Source: Carposina sasakii (taxonomy: Eukaryota > Arthropoda > Insecta > Lepidoptera > Carposinidae). From it: a stretch of 64,000 nt of DNA. Positions 33,693 through 48,700 of this stretch are shown piece by piece. The position numbers and the translations under genes were made by a program. Every line of letters begins with the position of its first letter. The stretch's first letter is position 1. The notes beneath the pieces were generated by a model. It worked only from the letters and a program-made list of their open reading frames with translations, was not told where the DNA came from and did not search any database. Location of the stretch: positions 10,992,455 to 11,056,454 of the forward strand of contig CP053166.1 of the NCBI GenBank assembly GCA_014607495.2, read 5' to 3'.

Positions 33693-36600
33693 ATGGGAGA
33701 TGTAAGTTTCTGTTTGTAAACCTTTACAAATTTATATTTACGAAGTAGCTAATACATTAAGTAACATACCATACCTCGCTTTTTGTTATAATTATGTTTA
33801 ACAATGCGACCTATTAGGTACATTCTTAATAATTTATGAAAAGTATAAGCGACTGATTATTTTCAGAAAGATGATGTAGATACGCGCTTGGAGTTCATAT
33901 CCGAATATTTAATTAGGTCACTTAAGCAGAAAATTGATAAATGGGCGAAATTCATCACAGGAGATGAAAGGGTAAGACTTACTTACTTAACTGGAAATCC
34001 AAATGAACGTAACGTATCTACTGCGCATACACACACATACCACACATCCAGCCTATTGCAGTCAACTGCTGGCTGGACGTAGGACTCCCCCAGGGCACGC
34101 CACAAGGTTACTGCCATAGGGTTTTTGCCGCGCTGGACAGGCGAGTTGGTGACCACAGTTTTATTTTCGGACTATGTTGTCAACTCTGAAGGGGCTTTGC
34201 TCACCTCCTGGAAACCCTTAATCGCTGCTTACGGGCATATATCCACGGACAGACACGGGCTGGTTACTACTCTGCCGACAGTGTCGGCCCGACACCACAC
34301 GACACAGTGTCTACTACATACTTGTGTAATGGTGTTAAGTATACTTTATTAGACTGTTTACTATCTGACGTAAGAGGTAGGTAGTCTAGTCAGTCCGCGT
34401 CTGCCAAATGAGAACATCTCTTAGGTACTAGGGTACTAGCTAGTAAGAAGTACCTATTCACCTTACCACCTAACCTGTTCATTTATGGGCGTTAACCCCA
34501 ATTAAGTCTGGTAAATCATATGTCACATCTGTGTTTTACGTTTCGGGTCTCGCCGTATTTTCAGCGCCGCATGCTTTGTGAAGCATTGCTTGCTACCATG
34601 CATAGCCATGGATTACGAACTAAATGCTTTCATACGTAACTGTATCATCCTATTCACTATGGGTGCGCCCACCACCGGGCCCTACACCCTCCACTGACCC
34701 TCGGATCTGATAACTCATAACTGCGAAAACAGGCACTTGCACTAACTACAATCGCCACGAGAAACCAGACCCGAGCACCTAGCATGCAAGACAATACATT
34801 GCACTATTCCGAAATCAAAAACTAGATAAATAATCTACATAAACAAAACAACAAAAGTGGAGGGTGTAGGGCCCGGTGGTGGGCGCACCCATAGTGAATG
34901 TTTGAACTTCCGAATTGTAACGCCTAATACAATTTCATTTATGTATCATCCTATACAAACGTACTTACGTAGGTACCTAACTTTGTCGAAAAAAGGATTC
35001 GTCATAACTACTTGCACCTACGTTTTTCGAACTTACGTTAACACTTCTGTGGACATAGCATGTCTAATTTTAGCTATGTCGCAGGCTAACTTATAGCACC
35101 CAGGGAAGCCTTGAGCTACAATTAATCAGCGAAATAATTCCTATACCTACTATATATCCTATAGAAACACTTTTCTACAGCACATCCTATACCGATTTTT
35201 CGACACGCCAAAATACGAGATATTAGTGTTCCGTGTGAACACGGCTGGACTGCTAACATGTGCCACAACCTTTCCGCCGGTCAGTCGGGGCAAGATGGTG
35301 TACTTCTTGAGGCTCGTCGATGAGAAATTGACTCAGGGCAACTTCAGAAAGGTAAGGGCAGCTATACGTATACCTAACATTTGATAGGCTACTCTTGGGT
35401 ACAGAAAAGTATACGATAATCACGAACTTCTAAGAGAAGTGACGTAATCGTTACATTCTCAAAGGTAACTAAGTACTGCTTCTGGACTATAGCGTAAAAA
35501 AGTTCGTGCCTAATTCGGCAAACATAAGACGTACTCGTAATTAACACGCATTAGAGTATCCGATTCGCGATGTGCTGTACAGAATTAGGTTGCCTGCTGA
35601 GGCGAAGGCAGTTTTGGGTTCGATTCCCGCGAGTATTAAAATACATTTTATAAGCATAAACTGTTAATACCCCTAATTAGTTAACTGGTCGCGCTAGGAC
35701 TCCATTCATTTAAATTTGCACATCATGATCAAATTGTAAATTGTTACCTCCCAATACCCAGTCAGTGGTAATAGGGGAGATGTCAGGCAATGTGCTGATG
35801 GATCTTAGCGTGATGGCGGACGAGGTCATCGGACCGCTCCTCTGCAACCCTGAGAACCAGAATGGTTGGCCGAAGATCGTGCAGACGGACATGAAGAGGC
35901 ATGTCGATGAGTTGAGGAATTTGATGCATCAGGTAAGGAAACTGTTGGATTTTGGGGTTGGTTGTTATATGATGTAGGAAACGTGGCCAATGTAACGCAC
36001 ACGCAATTCGTAAGGATTTGATTTACAATTCGGAGGTGGCGTATCAATCTCCGGCACTGGGGCGATGGTGTTAGTAGGTTGTAGCGGTTTTACATAGGCT
36101 GAAGGTTGTAGGAAGCATTAACCAACATTTTTTTGAATTTCGTTAGTTGGTTACCAAGTAAGGTCCATTCCATTCATACATTTTCGTACTTTGATAATCG
36201 ATAATTAAACTTATGATATGCGACGAGTAGACGAGATATTGGATACCTAAATAATAATGTTTCTAATAGTCGATAATTATTTTTTAAAATTCTTTAGCTA
36301 AAGGGAGAAATGACGAGCCAGGTGATGTTGCCAATGCCAGCAGGGATAGAAAATATATACCAAGCAGAGGCCAGGATTAGAGAAACGTAGGTATCAAAAT
36401 ACCTAACTAGACGTTTTTGGGACGGTAATCTTTTAAGCTTCTAGCTTTGATAAAGACGTATTTTCCATATATATATTCTTATCCCTTATTTAAACCCTTA
36501 CACCCCTTTACTTCTCTTTTCACATTGAAAATTAGCCTAAAGCCTTCAGGCCTTAATTAAACTATCTCTGTACCAAATTTCATTTAATTCGGTTCAATAG

Positions 36601-39600
36601 TTTTGGAGTGAAAGCAGAAGAGGCAGAGCTACACTCGCATTTATAATATTACTAGCTGTTGCTAGTTCGGAAGTAAGTATGTAAATAATAATATATTACG
36701 CTGTCACGAATATTTCATTTTAGAGATGGAGAAGACGTAGACCTGCACTTGAAGACGAATATAGAGGGAGCTATCATTAAATGGGCTCAGCAGGTGCATG
36801 ATCTGCTGCAAGAAGATTCCTATCTTGGTAAACATTTTAATTTGCTAGCCATTCGCCTTAGCCATTTTTAATTGTAGCATACATTCAGTCATACGTACGT
36901 CATAATAACTTCGTCTTTTTCTTAACTGGTATAATTTACTGGTAATTTAATTATTACTTTCCCTTGGTATTAAATGTATTATGGTTTTCATTTTGAATTC
37001 ACGGGACTGCGGGAATCCGCCCCCTTATTACCTAACTAGCAAAAGAAAAGCGATAGCGAAAATTGTACAAAAATCGCTGATTGCTTGTCAAATCCGTATT
37101 ACGTAAAATGAATTTCAAAGAAACTTTGACATTTCAAGGTGAGTATTGTACAATTTTCGCTATCACTTTGCTTCGGCTTTGCTATTGCTTTTATGTAATC
37201 GGGGGGCCGGTCCTTTCAGAGGCGTGCATCTTAAAAAAACTTTAATAACTATGGTGTGGGATACTATTATTACTACTTATATACTTTTTTACTTTAATGT
37301 TCAATTTATTGCTTCTTATCACTTTGGATAGTTCTTTATCAATCCATTGCTACCTTCCAGCGTTCAAAAGAACCAAGTTCCCGCTACCCATCGCTGATGT
37401 AGACTTTTACGCGAACAGACTGAGGAATCTCGAAGGTATCTATTCACAACTTCGGGACCCGCGGGTGAAGAGAATGGCGCATTACTTGGAAGCTACCCGC
37501 AGTGTTTACTTAGACTGTTTCAAGACTATGCTCACCAACGTTGTGGCTGGTAAGTCTGAAGATTATAAGAGTAAAAAACTACATGTGAATTTTAAAAAAC
37601 AAAGTACTTTATTGCGTCAACATTTTGATGTATCTTTCACGTCTCTTTCACGATTAGGACAAGTCTAATAATAAATCAAGTGCGTTAAGCTGTTTAGTTT
37701 AGCCTCTAGACTTAGAGCGTGCTAAAGAAATAACATATACATACCTACATACATAAATAAAAATCACGCGTCTTTCCCGGAGGGGTAGGCAGAGATCACG
37801 GATCTCCATTTGCTACAATCCTGACACACCTCTTTCGCTTCATCTACTTTCATGATATTCATGCACGTTCGTCGGTTTAGGGTACTCTTGACCATAAGAA
37901 ACATACAATAAACACTTGAGAAACAAAACCCTCCTTGCACTGTCGCCGTCTTCAAAGTCGCGAGAAAGGAAAAGTTATCATTTTCATCATGATGATGCAA
38001 AAATACTAATGATAAAAAGACGAAAGCATGCCGACAGAGTCTAGAGAACTTCGTACCAATATACTGTATTCAAATCGTTATTATCTAGCGATCGTGGAAT
38101 GCCGAGATATCTACGTGTACCAGAAGCCGTTGATACCTCATTTCGAGAACTTCGAGGGTTGCGACTTCCAAGAGGCGAAGGCGTTGATCCGACCGATGTT
38201 TCACTGTATCGGGCTACTGTGGGGCATGTCGCGATATTACTGCAATGTTGAGAAGTTGATACGTGAGTAGAATCGTGGAATAGGTTTTTTTTTGTATCTA
38301 CTATGTACATAAATCTCGAGAAATTTAATTTGGGATGCAGAATTTACATATTTCGACCGTCAAATAAGATGTGTGTGTGAATCTATACCCTTAACTTGAC
38401 ACCTCGTAATGCAGTATACGACACTCTTGCTCAAACTTGACGTGGTAGAGAGACAGTAGCATATTACTATTGGGGACAGTTATTTTACTCAGTCATTGTA
38501 GTCCTACTGGTATTTTCAACTAGTAGTTGGTAAGTAGCTGTTCACGAAAAGTATCTCTTCATACTTATCTGAATATTGCAGCATTATTACGCGAAGTGTG
38601 CAACCTATTGATTCAGCAGTGCACCAACTCTGTCGACCCTCCGTCTATATTCCAAAGCGACCCTGACGAGCAATTCATCAAGATCAAGAAGGCACTCAAT
38701 GTCCTAAACCATTTCGTGTACGTATAGTAATATTGAATACCAAGGCGTATGTCAGGAGAAAGAATAGCATAACCCCATGTCTGCCCGTGGGTATTGTAAG
38801 AGACTATTAAGGGTTTTCGAGAGACAACATAGTCTGAAAATTACACTGCGGTCACCAATCCGCCTGCCCAGTGTGGTGACTATGGGCAAAAAACCCCCTG
38901 TGGCGGTAGCTTTGTGGCGTGCCCTGGGGGAGGCCTACGTCCAGCAGTGAACTGCAATAGGCTGACGTGTGTGTGTGTAGGTATAATGAGACTTTCTGGT
39001 GACTATGTCTGAATGTTTATCACTCTTTTACGCGAAAACTACGTAACAGATTTAGATGAAACTTGATAACGATTTAAACATCAGTTTAATACATAAACTA
39101 CGAATCGTATAGAATCTATAGCTAAGCGACAATTTTATAAAATCCGTACATAAAATAGTGGTACAAGCTCGTGACTGGGATCGAACTTACGCCCCTCGCT
39201 TGTAAAGTGCACGTCATAACCACTAGGCTATCACCGCTTATAGTTTATACGTAAGTAATATTCTCCTGAAAATTTCAGTGACACGTACATACTGAACCGT
39301 GACAAAGTGCACACGTTTTTCCCACCGGGAGTGATGCCCGTACGATGGTCCTTTGACTTCGACCGCGTTTTCATGCGTTTCAACGTCTACCTGAAACGTC
39401 TGAAAATGATCGAGGAGCTTCTAGAGTCCACTGTGGAGATCCTGAAACTGGAGAAGGTGGAGTTTTGTGGGTTGAGAGGGAAGACTCTTAGTACTGATTG
39501 CATGAGGGTAAGTCAAGGTTTTTATTTTTATCCGCCTGCGCCGGAAGGAGGGTTATTTTTTCTAGTGTATGTATGTATATTTCTTTGGCACGCTCTAGAG

Positions 39601-42600
39601 CAGTGGTTCCCAAAGTGGTCCAGGTGGACCCCCAGGGGTCTACAGGAGACTCGACGGGGGTCTACGTTGGCGTGAAAAAATTGAGGTTCACAATTAATTT
39701 GTATGTGATTTGGCCTGTAGGGGGTCCACCAGAACCAGTAAACTTTTGAAAGGGGTCTACGAGAATTAAAAGTTTGGGAACCTCTGCTCTAGAGCCTAAA
39801 CGGGTTGTCGCATTTAAGCTTGAGAGATATCATTAGATTCGTCTTGGTTGTATGAATGACACTGGGTCCAATAAAAAAAAATAATACTGTTATTATATCT
39901 TTTTATATAGGGTGTAAAAAGACAACGATGTTTTTTTAATACCTCGTATTCTTTGTAATGTTACGATCATTTTCTTCTATGGAACCAACCCTGGAAAAAG
40001 GACAAAAAAATTATGAAAAATACTGTCATTTTATTGCAGGGCAAGCAATGATGTATTCGTTTGATGCGCAAAGTACAAATGTACCTACAAAACTAACATT
40101 ACAACATTTTGAAATGGTATCTTTGAAAAAAAATGTTTGTTAACCGATTTCAGGTGTATTTATGTAAAAAAAAATGATAATACAATATCTTGGAAACCCT
40201 TGGTTTCCCAAGGGTCCTTCCATAGGAAAAAAAGAGCGTGATGTTACAAAGAATACGAGGTATTAAAAGAACAAAGTTGTCTTTTTACACCCAGTATGAT
40301 GCATATCGTTCTTATTGTTTCCGAGTCATGTTTCTGTGCTTATGTGATGGATGTGCTTAGATTCCACGACACAAGACCTTAGGAATCTTAGTGTGAGATC
40401 TCGAAGGACATCCTACCGCCACGTTTAGCATACCAGGGCTTTATGTAAATTATCAGTAATAATAAGTTGCTAGCTTATCGCCCGAGAGAACGCCCCTTAG
40501 TTCCTCAGTTGCTACATAATCACGCCTTTATCCCTTACTAGCAGCCGCCCACGACTTCGTCCGCGTGAGGGGGCGTTGTACCCGTGCGAAGCCGGGCAGG
40601 TTGTTGTATAGACTGTAGCCTTCCTTGGTAAATGGGCTATCTAACACTGAAAGAATTTTTCAAATCAGACCAGTAGTTCCTGAGATTAGCGCGTTCAAAC
40701 AAACAAACAAACAAACTCTTCAGCTTTATAATATTATTAGTATAGATGGGGTAGGCAGAGCACCAAGGGCCGATAGAACCACATGGTGCCACTTCTGACA
40801 AATTCTGAGGGTATAGTTGAGATGTACAAATTCGGTTAGTAGTGACAGGTGGTCAACCCATCGCCTACAAAACACCAAGACCCTCTCTCTTGTCCCTCTA
40901 CTGACTTGTACAGTATGCCCGGGAAGAGAAGCAGCTGTAGTTTTATACGTTTTTTTTTCACTCCCAGAGCAGCATAGAAGATTTATGTTGTTTGTCTACC
41001 TATAAAATGATATCCCCCAGATTTTAGACGACTATACCCTGAAGTATCAGCATCTCGGCAATATATCGTACGACCCAGCCGACCCTGAGGACAATAGCTT
41101 CCTGCCAGACTATGAGAAACATAAGGCGGTGTTGGAAGATGTCGACAGATCTCTTGCGTCATTGTTTTCTCAGGGTTTGGACGAATGCCATAATTTGGAG
41201 CACTTCTTCAAGGTATTTATTATATTTTTCTTTAAACTTCAAGCGGCTGGTAAGTACCCGTACCTGTGTACCCCAAATGGGGTGCAGAATCATAAGGGAG
41301 CTCCCACGGTCACGTATCAGTGACAAGCTGCTAGCTTATCACTTGAAAGAATGCCCGAGTTCCATAGTTGACCGACTCTTACGACATGCACGGTAGGAGA
41401 TACAGCTGATGTATTCTAGTAAAGCCTACAGGATATTTGATTTTACTGGCTTTAATACCACTGCGATGACGATGGATGTCGTGGCTTACTTGATAACCCT
41501 TACTTGATAACCCTTACTTGATAACCCTTACTTGATAACCCTTACTTGATAGCCTTATGTTAATTACTAATTTACTGCCTGCTTTTCAGTTCTTCCAAAT
41601 ATTGGGTGATTTATATCACCGTCCAATCATTAAGGCCGAATTGAAGCCGAAAATCCCAAGGCTCCTGGATATGATGCACAGCAATTTGGATGCTGTTAAA
41701 GAGATTTTCGACGAAGAGATGGCGGTGAGTATTCTGAAGGAAATTCTTCAAAGTTTCTTTAAAGGTTGGTTATAGCACCCACGTAACCATTTTATCTTAT
41801 AGTACCTATTCTCATATACACATGGCAAAATGGGGGAGCCAGAACTGAAAATCGCGAATGAGATCATTCAGTCATCCTATGCTAGCGGGGTCAGATGTAA
41901 AGGTTCAGTGACATGTTGCTAGCTCGTCGCCCGAGAGAGAACGCCCCTGAGTTCCTTACTTGAATCATTGCTAAAATAGTCTTTACCAAATGATACGTCA
42001 TGATGGTCTTTAGCTAAAAATAATATCTCACTCGGGTCTAGGGTTACCATATGTAAATTGAGGGGTGCCTGTACATGGTACCTAAAATGCCAGATTTTTC
42101 AGAAAAATGCCTGTCTAAAGCATAACGCTGTAGGTAATAAATAAGTAAAAGACAACAGATAATAATAAAGAAGGATATTGCGTAATTTGCAAATGCCTGT
42201 CTCGGACCAATGCCTGTCAAATGCGGCAAACGCTTGTCATATGGTAACCCTACTCGAGTGAATTTTTTTTTTTTTATTTTCTTAATAATATAATATATGC
42301 AACATTAGTTAGGTACACATAATAATACAGTCAAGTTAATATTATAAAGTAATAAAAAATAAATAAAGCTAACAGGAGTAATACGAGTACACAGATGTTG
42401 CAAAATGGACCCTATAATTTGGGCCACTATAAACGGGCCAGTCTGTATATCAGGTCATGATAATCTCTAGCTAAATATTCGAATTTGGACCACTGTAAAT
42501 TGCTGTAGAAAATCGGCAAAGGGCCGGAGCGTCCTATGGTGGACCCGTACCTGCCACCGATGGCCGGCATGCTGTGGTGGATCTACAAGATGCGCAGGCG

Positions 42601-45600
42601 CTTACTGGTTCCGATGGAAGAGTTCATCGTGTTTGAGGACCCGTACGTACACATATAGTTTGTACCACCCCATGCCTGCCCGTGGGGATCGCAAGGGTTT
42701 CCGGGAGCACCTCCTATAGTTTTCTTGCCTGTTCTATTGAAGCAATAGTGACCGGAATGGTCCAAACTGCCATTCTTGGCACATTGTTCAAGTTTTAACT
42801 ATAGTAAGTATATGGCTGATAAAAATATAGTTAATAATGTCATAATTGACGGCCGACTGGTTAAGTAGGTAGTGACCGTGCCTACGACGCCATAGGTCCT
42901 GGGTTCGAATCCCGGTAGGTGCAAACATTGATATGATAAATCGATGTTTGTTTCCGAGTCATGGATGTTTCTAAACTTATCTATGTATTTATACATACCG
43001 TTGCCTAGTAACCATGACACAAGACCTCAGGGATCTCAGTGTGGGACTAGGTTAATGTGTTGTGAAGTGTGTGAATATTTATTTATTTAATTGTTCTTGA
43101 ATGTACAAGAAAATGGTACCTATCTATCATGTAAATAGGCCTTATGGTACCCATCATGTATGGGCCTTTGGTTTTTATAAGAGTTACCTATACCGTTTCA
43201 GTATAATAGAAACAGAATACGCCCAGTACATGAAGCAGAAACATAACGAGATGCTAGGTTACCTCAACGTGGTAGAAGATCGCCAGTTCAAGCAGTGGTG
43301 TGCTACCGTACCCGCCATTACTAAGACCCATCTGGCCAAGAACCTGATTTATAGGGACCCGCCCTTTGTGAGAAATAACTTTAGTCCTGAGGTGAGGGTT
43401 TAAACATTGAAACTGATTAACATCTATCTATCTAAATGTTATCAGAGCAATCGATCCATTATTTATCGATGGTATCGGTCAATGTCGATCGACTAGAAGT
43501 CGATTGATCGACGGGTTGGTCAAACCAATTGCCGGTTTATGGTCGATCGATCGATTGATGTGGTAGAAACTATTGAAACATTCTGCCATCGATCGATTGG
43601 TCTGGTAAGACCCATCGTTTGTGAGGAATAATTTTAGTCCTGAGGTGAGGGTTTGAATATTGAAACATATTAACACTCTAAATGTTATTAGACCAATCGA
43701 TTGATTATTAATCGACGGCATCGGTCAACGTTGATCGACTGGAGGTCGATTGATCGACGAGTTCGACTAACCAATCGATCGATTGCCGGACGATGGCATT
43801 GGCCGACATCGATCGATTAAACCATGGATTGATTAGTATAAACTGTTGACCGACGTTCACTTATCCATTCTACCTTAGATCGATGTCATCGATCGACGAC
43901 ATCGATTTCCGAGTTATGAGTGTTTCAAGAATTATACCTATGTATTTAAACACCATTGTTTAATACCCACTTTAACTTTAAACAGATTAAATGGTGGTAG
44001 TCCTTTTGGTTTACCGTATGGTTCATAGTTACTCGTACTTAAGAAGCGAGCTATTGCTAGATGTATTATTATGAACCTTTAGAACAATAATATATGATTT
44101 GGATAATGACAGAAGCGACATTTAATTTGTATCTGGCACTTTTTATACGTACGTGTTAATTCTGTTTTATATTATCATAGCTGGTAATGCTGCTTCGGGA
44201 GATCCGCTACATGAAATACCTGAACAAGCAAGGTATACCCGCCGATGGGCTGGAGTTGTATGCACGAAATGAAAAGTTACAGGTAAAAATACCTATAGGA
44301 ATACTTTTTAATGAGGTTTCAGGCGAATCTCGAGACGTGGCCATAAAAGATAGAATATCTTATAAATATGTGCCTCAATAACTTTTATCTCTCTCTTGAA
44401 TAAAAGTGACGATCCAAATAAAAGAAAATATTGATTTTGTGTGGCGAATACCGTGATTTATATCTCGTTATTAATCCTAATTAATTACATTATAAATGTG
44501 CAAGTTTTCTGATAACGTTAGGATTGTTCGGATGTGTGTTGCCTTTTGATTAAACTTGCCAGATATACAATGTAAACTACAATGTCAATGTTATTTATGT
44601 TAGTTTTAGTGCCGATTTTTCCAAACGTCTGATACCTACAAGCGACAGGAATAATGTTTACGCTATCTTTCTTTAAAACTTAATCGTAATCGAGACAGCA
44701 TTAATTTTATTCCTCTTCTCATAGGCTATCTGGCGTTTGGAAAAATCGACCCTCGAGTGAATATTTCGATATAAAGGTTTCATAATACAATTTTAGTACG
44801 ACATGAACCGGCTAAACCGCGCGATAGCCTGGTACAACGCGATCCGCGAGGGCAGTCATGAGACGGAAGTGGCTCTCATAGAGAAGGAGATCTCTGCCAT
44901 CGATACGCTGCTGGGGCGAGGGGTGGAGGAGCTCACGTGGAATGATGACTGTAAGGCCAAGTCAGGTGTAGATGTTACTTAACTCTGTTGTGGTTTTCAG
45001 AAGAGATGAACGTGTTTACTTGATTAGCCGCTGGTAGATACATCATCATCGTCATCATCATCAGCCTGTTGCAGTCCACTGCTGGACGTAGGCCTCCCCC
45101 AGGGCACGCCACAAGACTGCCATGGGGGGTATTTGCCCATAGTCACCACGCTGGGCAGGCGGGTTGGTGACCGCAGTTTGTATTTTGGACTATGTTGTCA
45201 ACTGCCCACCTCCCGGAAACCCTTAATCGCCTCGTACGATACCCACGGGCAGACATAGGGTGGTACGATTTCTACTCTGCCGGCACCACGCGGCCAACTG
45301 GTAGATACGATGTGACTTATTAAAGGCCAATTTCAGTAATAGAGATTATAAAGAATCTCGCATTTTAAAATTCCAAATTTTGTATGAAAACAATGGAACA
45401 TTTTAATTTGGAATATTCAATAAATCTCTCGAGATCGGTTATTGAAATTAGCTGTTAGTGTATTGTTAAAAAACGCGGAAATTTTTCATACTTTTATTGT
45501 CATTTTTCGCACGCTGTCACTGAATCTACTAATATTTTCATCCTAAAGCCTTCACTATTCACCCACTTTCCCATACCCAGTTACCGACTGGATGGCAGAG

Positions 45601-45776
45601 GTATACTCAGCGATAAACACGCTACAAGAGCGAGTGCTAACCGCTCAGAACAACGTGAAGCGAGGCCTCGCCAACATACAAGCGTGGGGCGATGTGCCGC
45701 TACACAACCGCAAGGATAACCGTGATAAGATCGAGTTGTTGGCTGTCGGCGATCGGCATCCTAGGTTCTTGAGGAG
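33693..45776 (+). CDS. Dhc93AB: Dynein exons 1-17: N-terminal tail (N1 region)
   Basis: The first coding exon is only three codons (MGD, 33693-33701, good start context AAAATGG), followed by a standard donor GTAAG. Exons 2-17 encode about 825 residues of the tail that dimerises and binds intermediate chains in the family. Conserved stretches include [16 protein letters not shown]-like [34 protein letters not shown] [41 protein letters not shown] and [12 protein letters not shown]. Introns are crowded with repeats (SINE, hAT-type MITE, repeat R1). Confidence 0.9.
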
Positions 45777-48700
45777 GTACGTGAAAAGATATATTAGTTG
45801 TAGTTTTTTTTTGTGCAAGCGGTGATAGCCCAGTGGTTAAGACGTGCGCCTTTTAGTCGGGAGGCGTAAGTTCGATACCAGTCACGGACCTGTACCACTG
45901 AATTTATTTCATGTACGGATTTTTCTAAAAATTATTACTTAGCTATACCCGAGAAGGGTTGGCGTCAGGCAGGCAGCCGGCCGTAAAAAGCTAATGCCAA
46001 AACTTTGGCAATGTGAGATTCGAAAGAAACCATATAGCGCCGACTCCATAAATAATGGGATAAGGACAGGAAGATGATGATGATGAGTTGTAGTTTTTAT
46101 GAATAGGTTGTATCAGTAAGCTATTTTGTAACATTTTTCGACCAGACTCTGTATAGAATTTTCCCTTCAGACAGGAGGGATATGTTAAGCTAAATTCAAT
46201 GTATAGCCCACTATACAGAGAACTAGTTGACGAAATTTGAGACTCTGAATAATTGATCATTTTTAACGATTTTGCTTTATGTAAAATAAAGGACGTTGAA
46301 GTTGTTTTATATAAAAATCCCACCTTGGATCTTGCTTAATGTCCTTAGAAAATAAGTTAAATAGTAATGATTTTGTAATTGGAAAGTGTTGGCTTGTATG
46401 TGTAACTTATAATTTATATTTTAAATTAACAGACGTACACGAATTCTCGAAAGCCACGCTGAATTCCAAACAGTATTGAAGGATAATTACAAGCTCTTCT
46501 TCAATATTCAAGAAGACGAAGAGGTAACGTTAAATTATTTCTATCTGTTTTAAAAATAAAGCCCCACTGAAATTTATTCCGAAATAGAAATAAATTGAAT
46601 GACTTATTAATAAGCTGACTTTTTTTACAATTAGCTAGGCAAACATTTGACCGCCATCGTGCCTGATGTTAAGCAAGATGCGGCCTAGGGTGGTGCATGT
46701 TTGCCTAGAAAGTGCCTATTTACTCTAGCTTTGAAGAGACCAATGTTGTAGCGCTCGGGAAATACATCGGCAGGAAGTGCATTCCACACCTTAGCCGTTC
46801 GCATTACAAACGAGTTAGCATAATATGACTTATTTAGAACATTCCTGATTAGAGCCCGTGCTTCTTTTGCTTTTATATAAATTTTATGCAAAACCCCCTT
46901 GTGGCAGTAGCTTGGGAGGGGCCTACGTCCAGCTCCAGCTTTAGACTGCAATATAATTGCTTAAGAAGGGGCTGGGCCAAGAGGATTTTTTTTATTTCAT
47001 TTTTATTTACAATAAACGCTTAAAATTAGATAGTACATTACCAAACTGCGCAGCTGCCAAAAATTTCTAGAAGTAAGTGAAAGAGTTACCTGTGTGTTTT
47101 CTCTTCTTTCTTCTTCCGCTCGGAATTTATCATAGGGTTCAGGTTCACAGTTCACTATAGTCCACTTTTAGGGTAAGGGCGTTCTGATTGGGTAGGTCAG
47201 TTTGTCACACACAAAAATTCACTTGACGAGACGCGAGGTCAGTACCGCGGTGGTTGGACAACTGTCAGATAGGGGAACACACGTGGTCCGCATTCGTGGC
47301 GAGAAAAGAGAGGGGACGATTAGAAGAGGGAGAAACGAAATTATAGTTTTAACAATAATAATATGCTCATATGTATTTAATTACAATTACGATTGTAATT
47401 AAAGTTCGGTTATTCGGCTTAACTATTGTCATTTTTCAATTCAGGAAGAAAGCGAGGACGAGGAATTGGAAGAAGTAGATGAGGCTACCCTCGATGATGA
47501 TGAGAAAGCGGCTCGGGCGGCTAAACTCGCGCAGATCATGGAGCGACACGAGGAAAAGAGACTGGCTAGAGAAGCGAAGAGACTGTAAGACATATATACT
47601 TACTTGTATACTACTCTTACTGTCGTAGAAAAGTTCTAAGATACATAGAATATTCACAAAATATAAGTCCACTTTGTTACGTCCACTACCAATTTTCTTA
47701 AATCCTTGCTTTACTACGTAGCTGTATTTTAATATAATTTTATTATTTATTTTAACCCTGTGTGTTCTGTTCATGTCGTAAAAGCCAACAGGCGATAAGC
47801 TAGCAACATGTCAGAGATCATTTACATCTCTTCTTGTTATACTAAATGTCGCTGTGGGATATCGTATAGTTCTGGCTACCCTATTTCGACAACACAACCG
47901 TGTGTATGTATGTATTTATTTTGGACAATTTCATACTTTACTTCTATGCTGCTCTGGGGGTGAAAAAAAAAACGTATAATACTACAGCTGCTTCTCTTCC
48001 CGGGCATACTGTACAAGTAGAGGGATAAGAGGGTCTTGGTATTTTGTAGGCGATGGGCTGACCACCTGTCACTACTAACCGAACTTGTACATCTCAACTA
48101 TAACCTCAAAATCAGTCAGAAGTGGCACCATGTGGTTCTATGGGCCCTTGGTGCTTTGCCTACCCCGTAAGGGATAAAGGCGTGATTATATATATGTATG
48201 TAATTTTATAATAATTTAGTTTAATTTATAATTTGTAAAGGGAAAAGGAAGAGATCGCACAAGTTAAGTTTGAAAGACGTGAAGTTCGACGTCTGAAGCG
48301 GGAAGCGTTACAAGCTGCAAAAGATGAGAGACAAGCGCGGAGGGATGAGGGTAGGTGCTGCTTTATTGCTTCTTGGGATAACTGACATCATTAGGATATT
48401 TTTGATCAAAAAGTCTACTACTCGTATCATGGCTTCGAGACGTTACTAGGACGTTTTTATGTACTCGGAATCACACATTCAAATTTTATTAAAATGATAA
48501 TTTAAATATAAAAGTTTTGATAATGTGAAGATGTTTGCATGCTTTTTACCAACTTTTTTGCGTAAACATGCCAAATATTTACATTTACCTATAAAGCATC
48601 ATCAAAATAACATAATATCAGCTTATTGTGCTCGGACAGTTCAAAATTGCTTCTATAGCAGAACCGCTTTGTTTTATTTGATCTATTGCTATCTTTTATG

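Noticed and set aside
42845..42920. A tRNA gene
   Set aside because: It has a box-B-like sequence, but the body continues into SINE sequence and the arms do not form a clean cloverleaf. The other tRNA-like stretches (12889, 30350, 45822, 54730, 55200) are likewise SINE heads.
43000..43012. GTTGCCTAGTAAC, a match to the RFX consensus
   Set aside because: It lies inside a tRNA-derived SINE in the middle of dynein intron 13, far from any start, so it is most likely a chance match carried by the repeat.
46685..46951. An 88-codon - strand protein gene
   Set aside because: The sequence is the C-terminal end of a Jockey-type reverse transcriptase, truncated at the 5' end, hence a LINE remnant.
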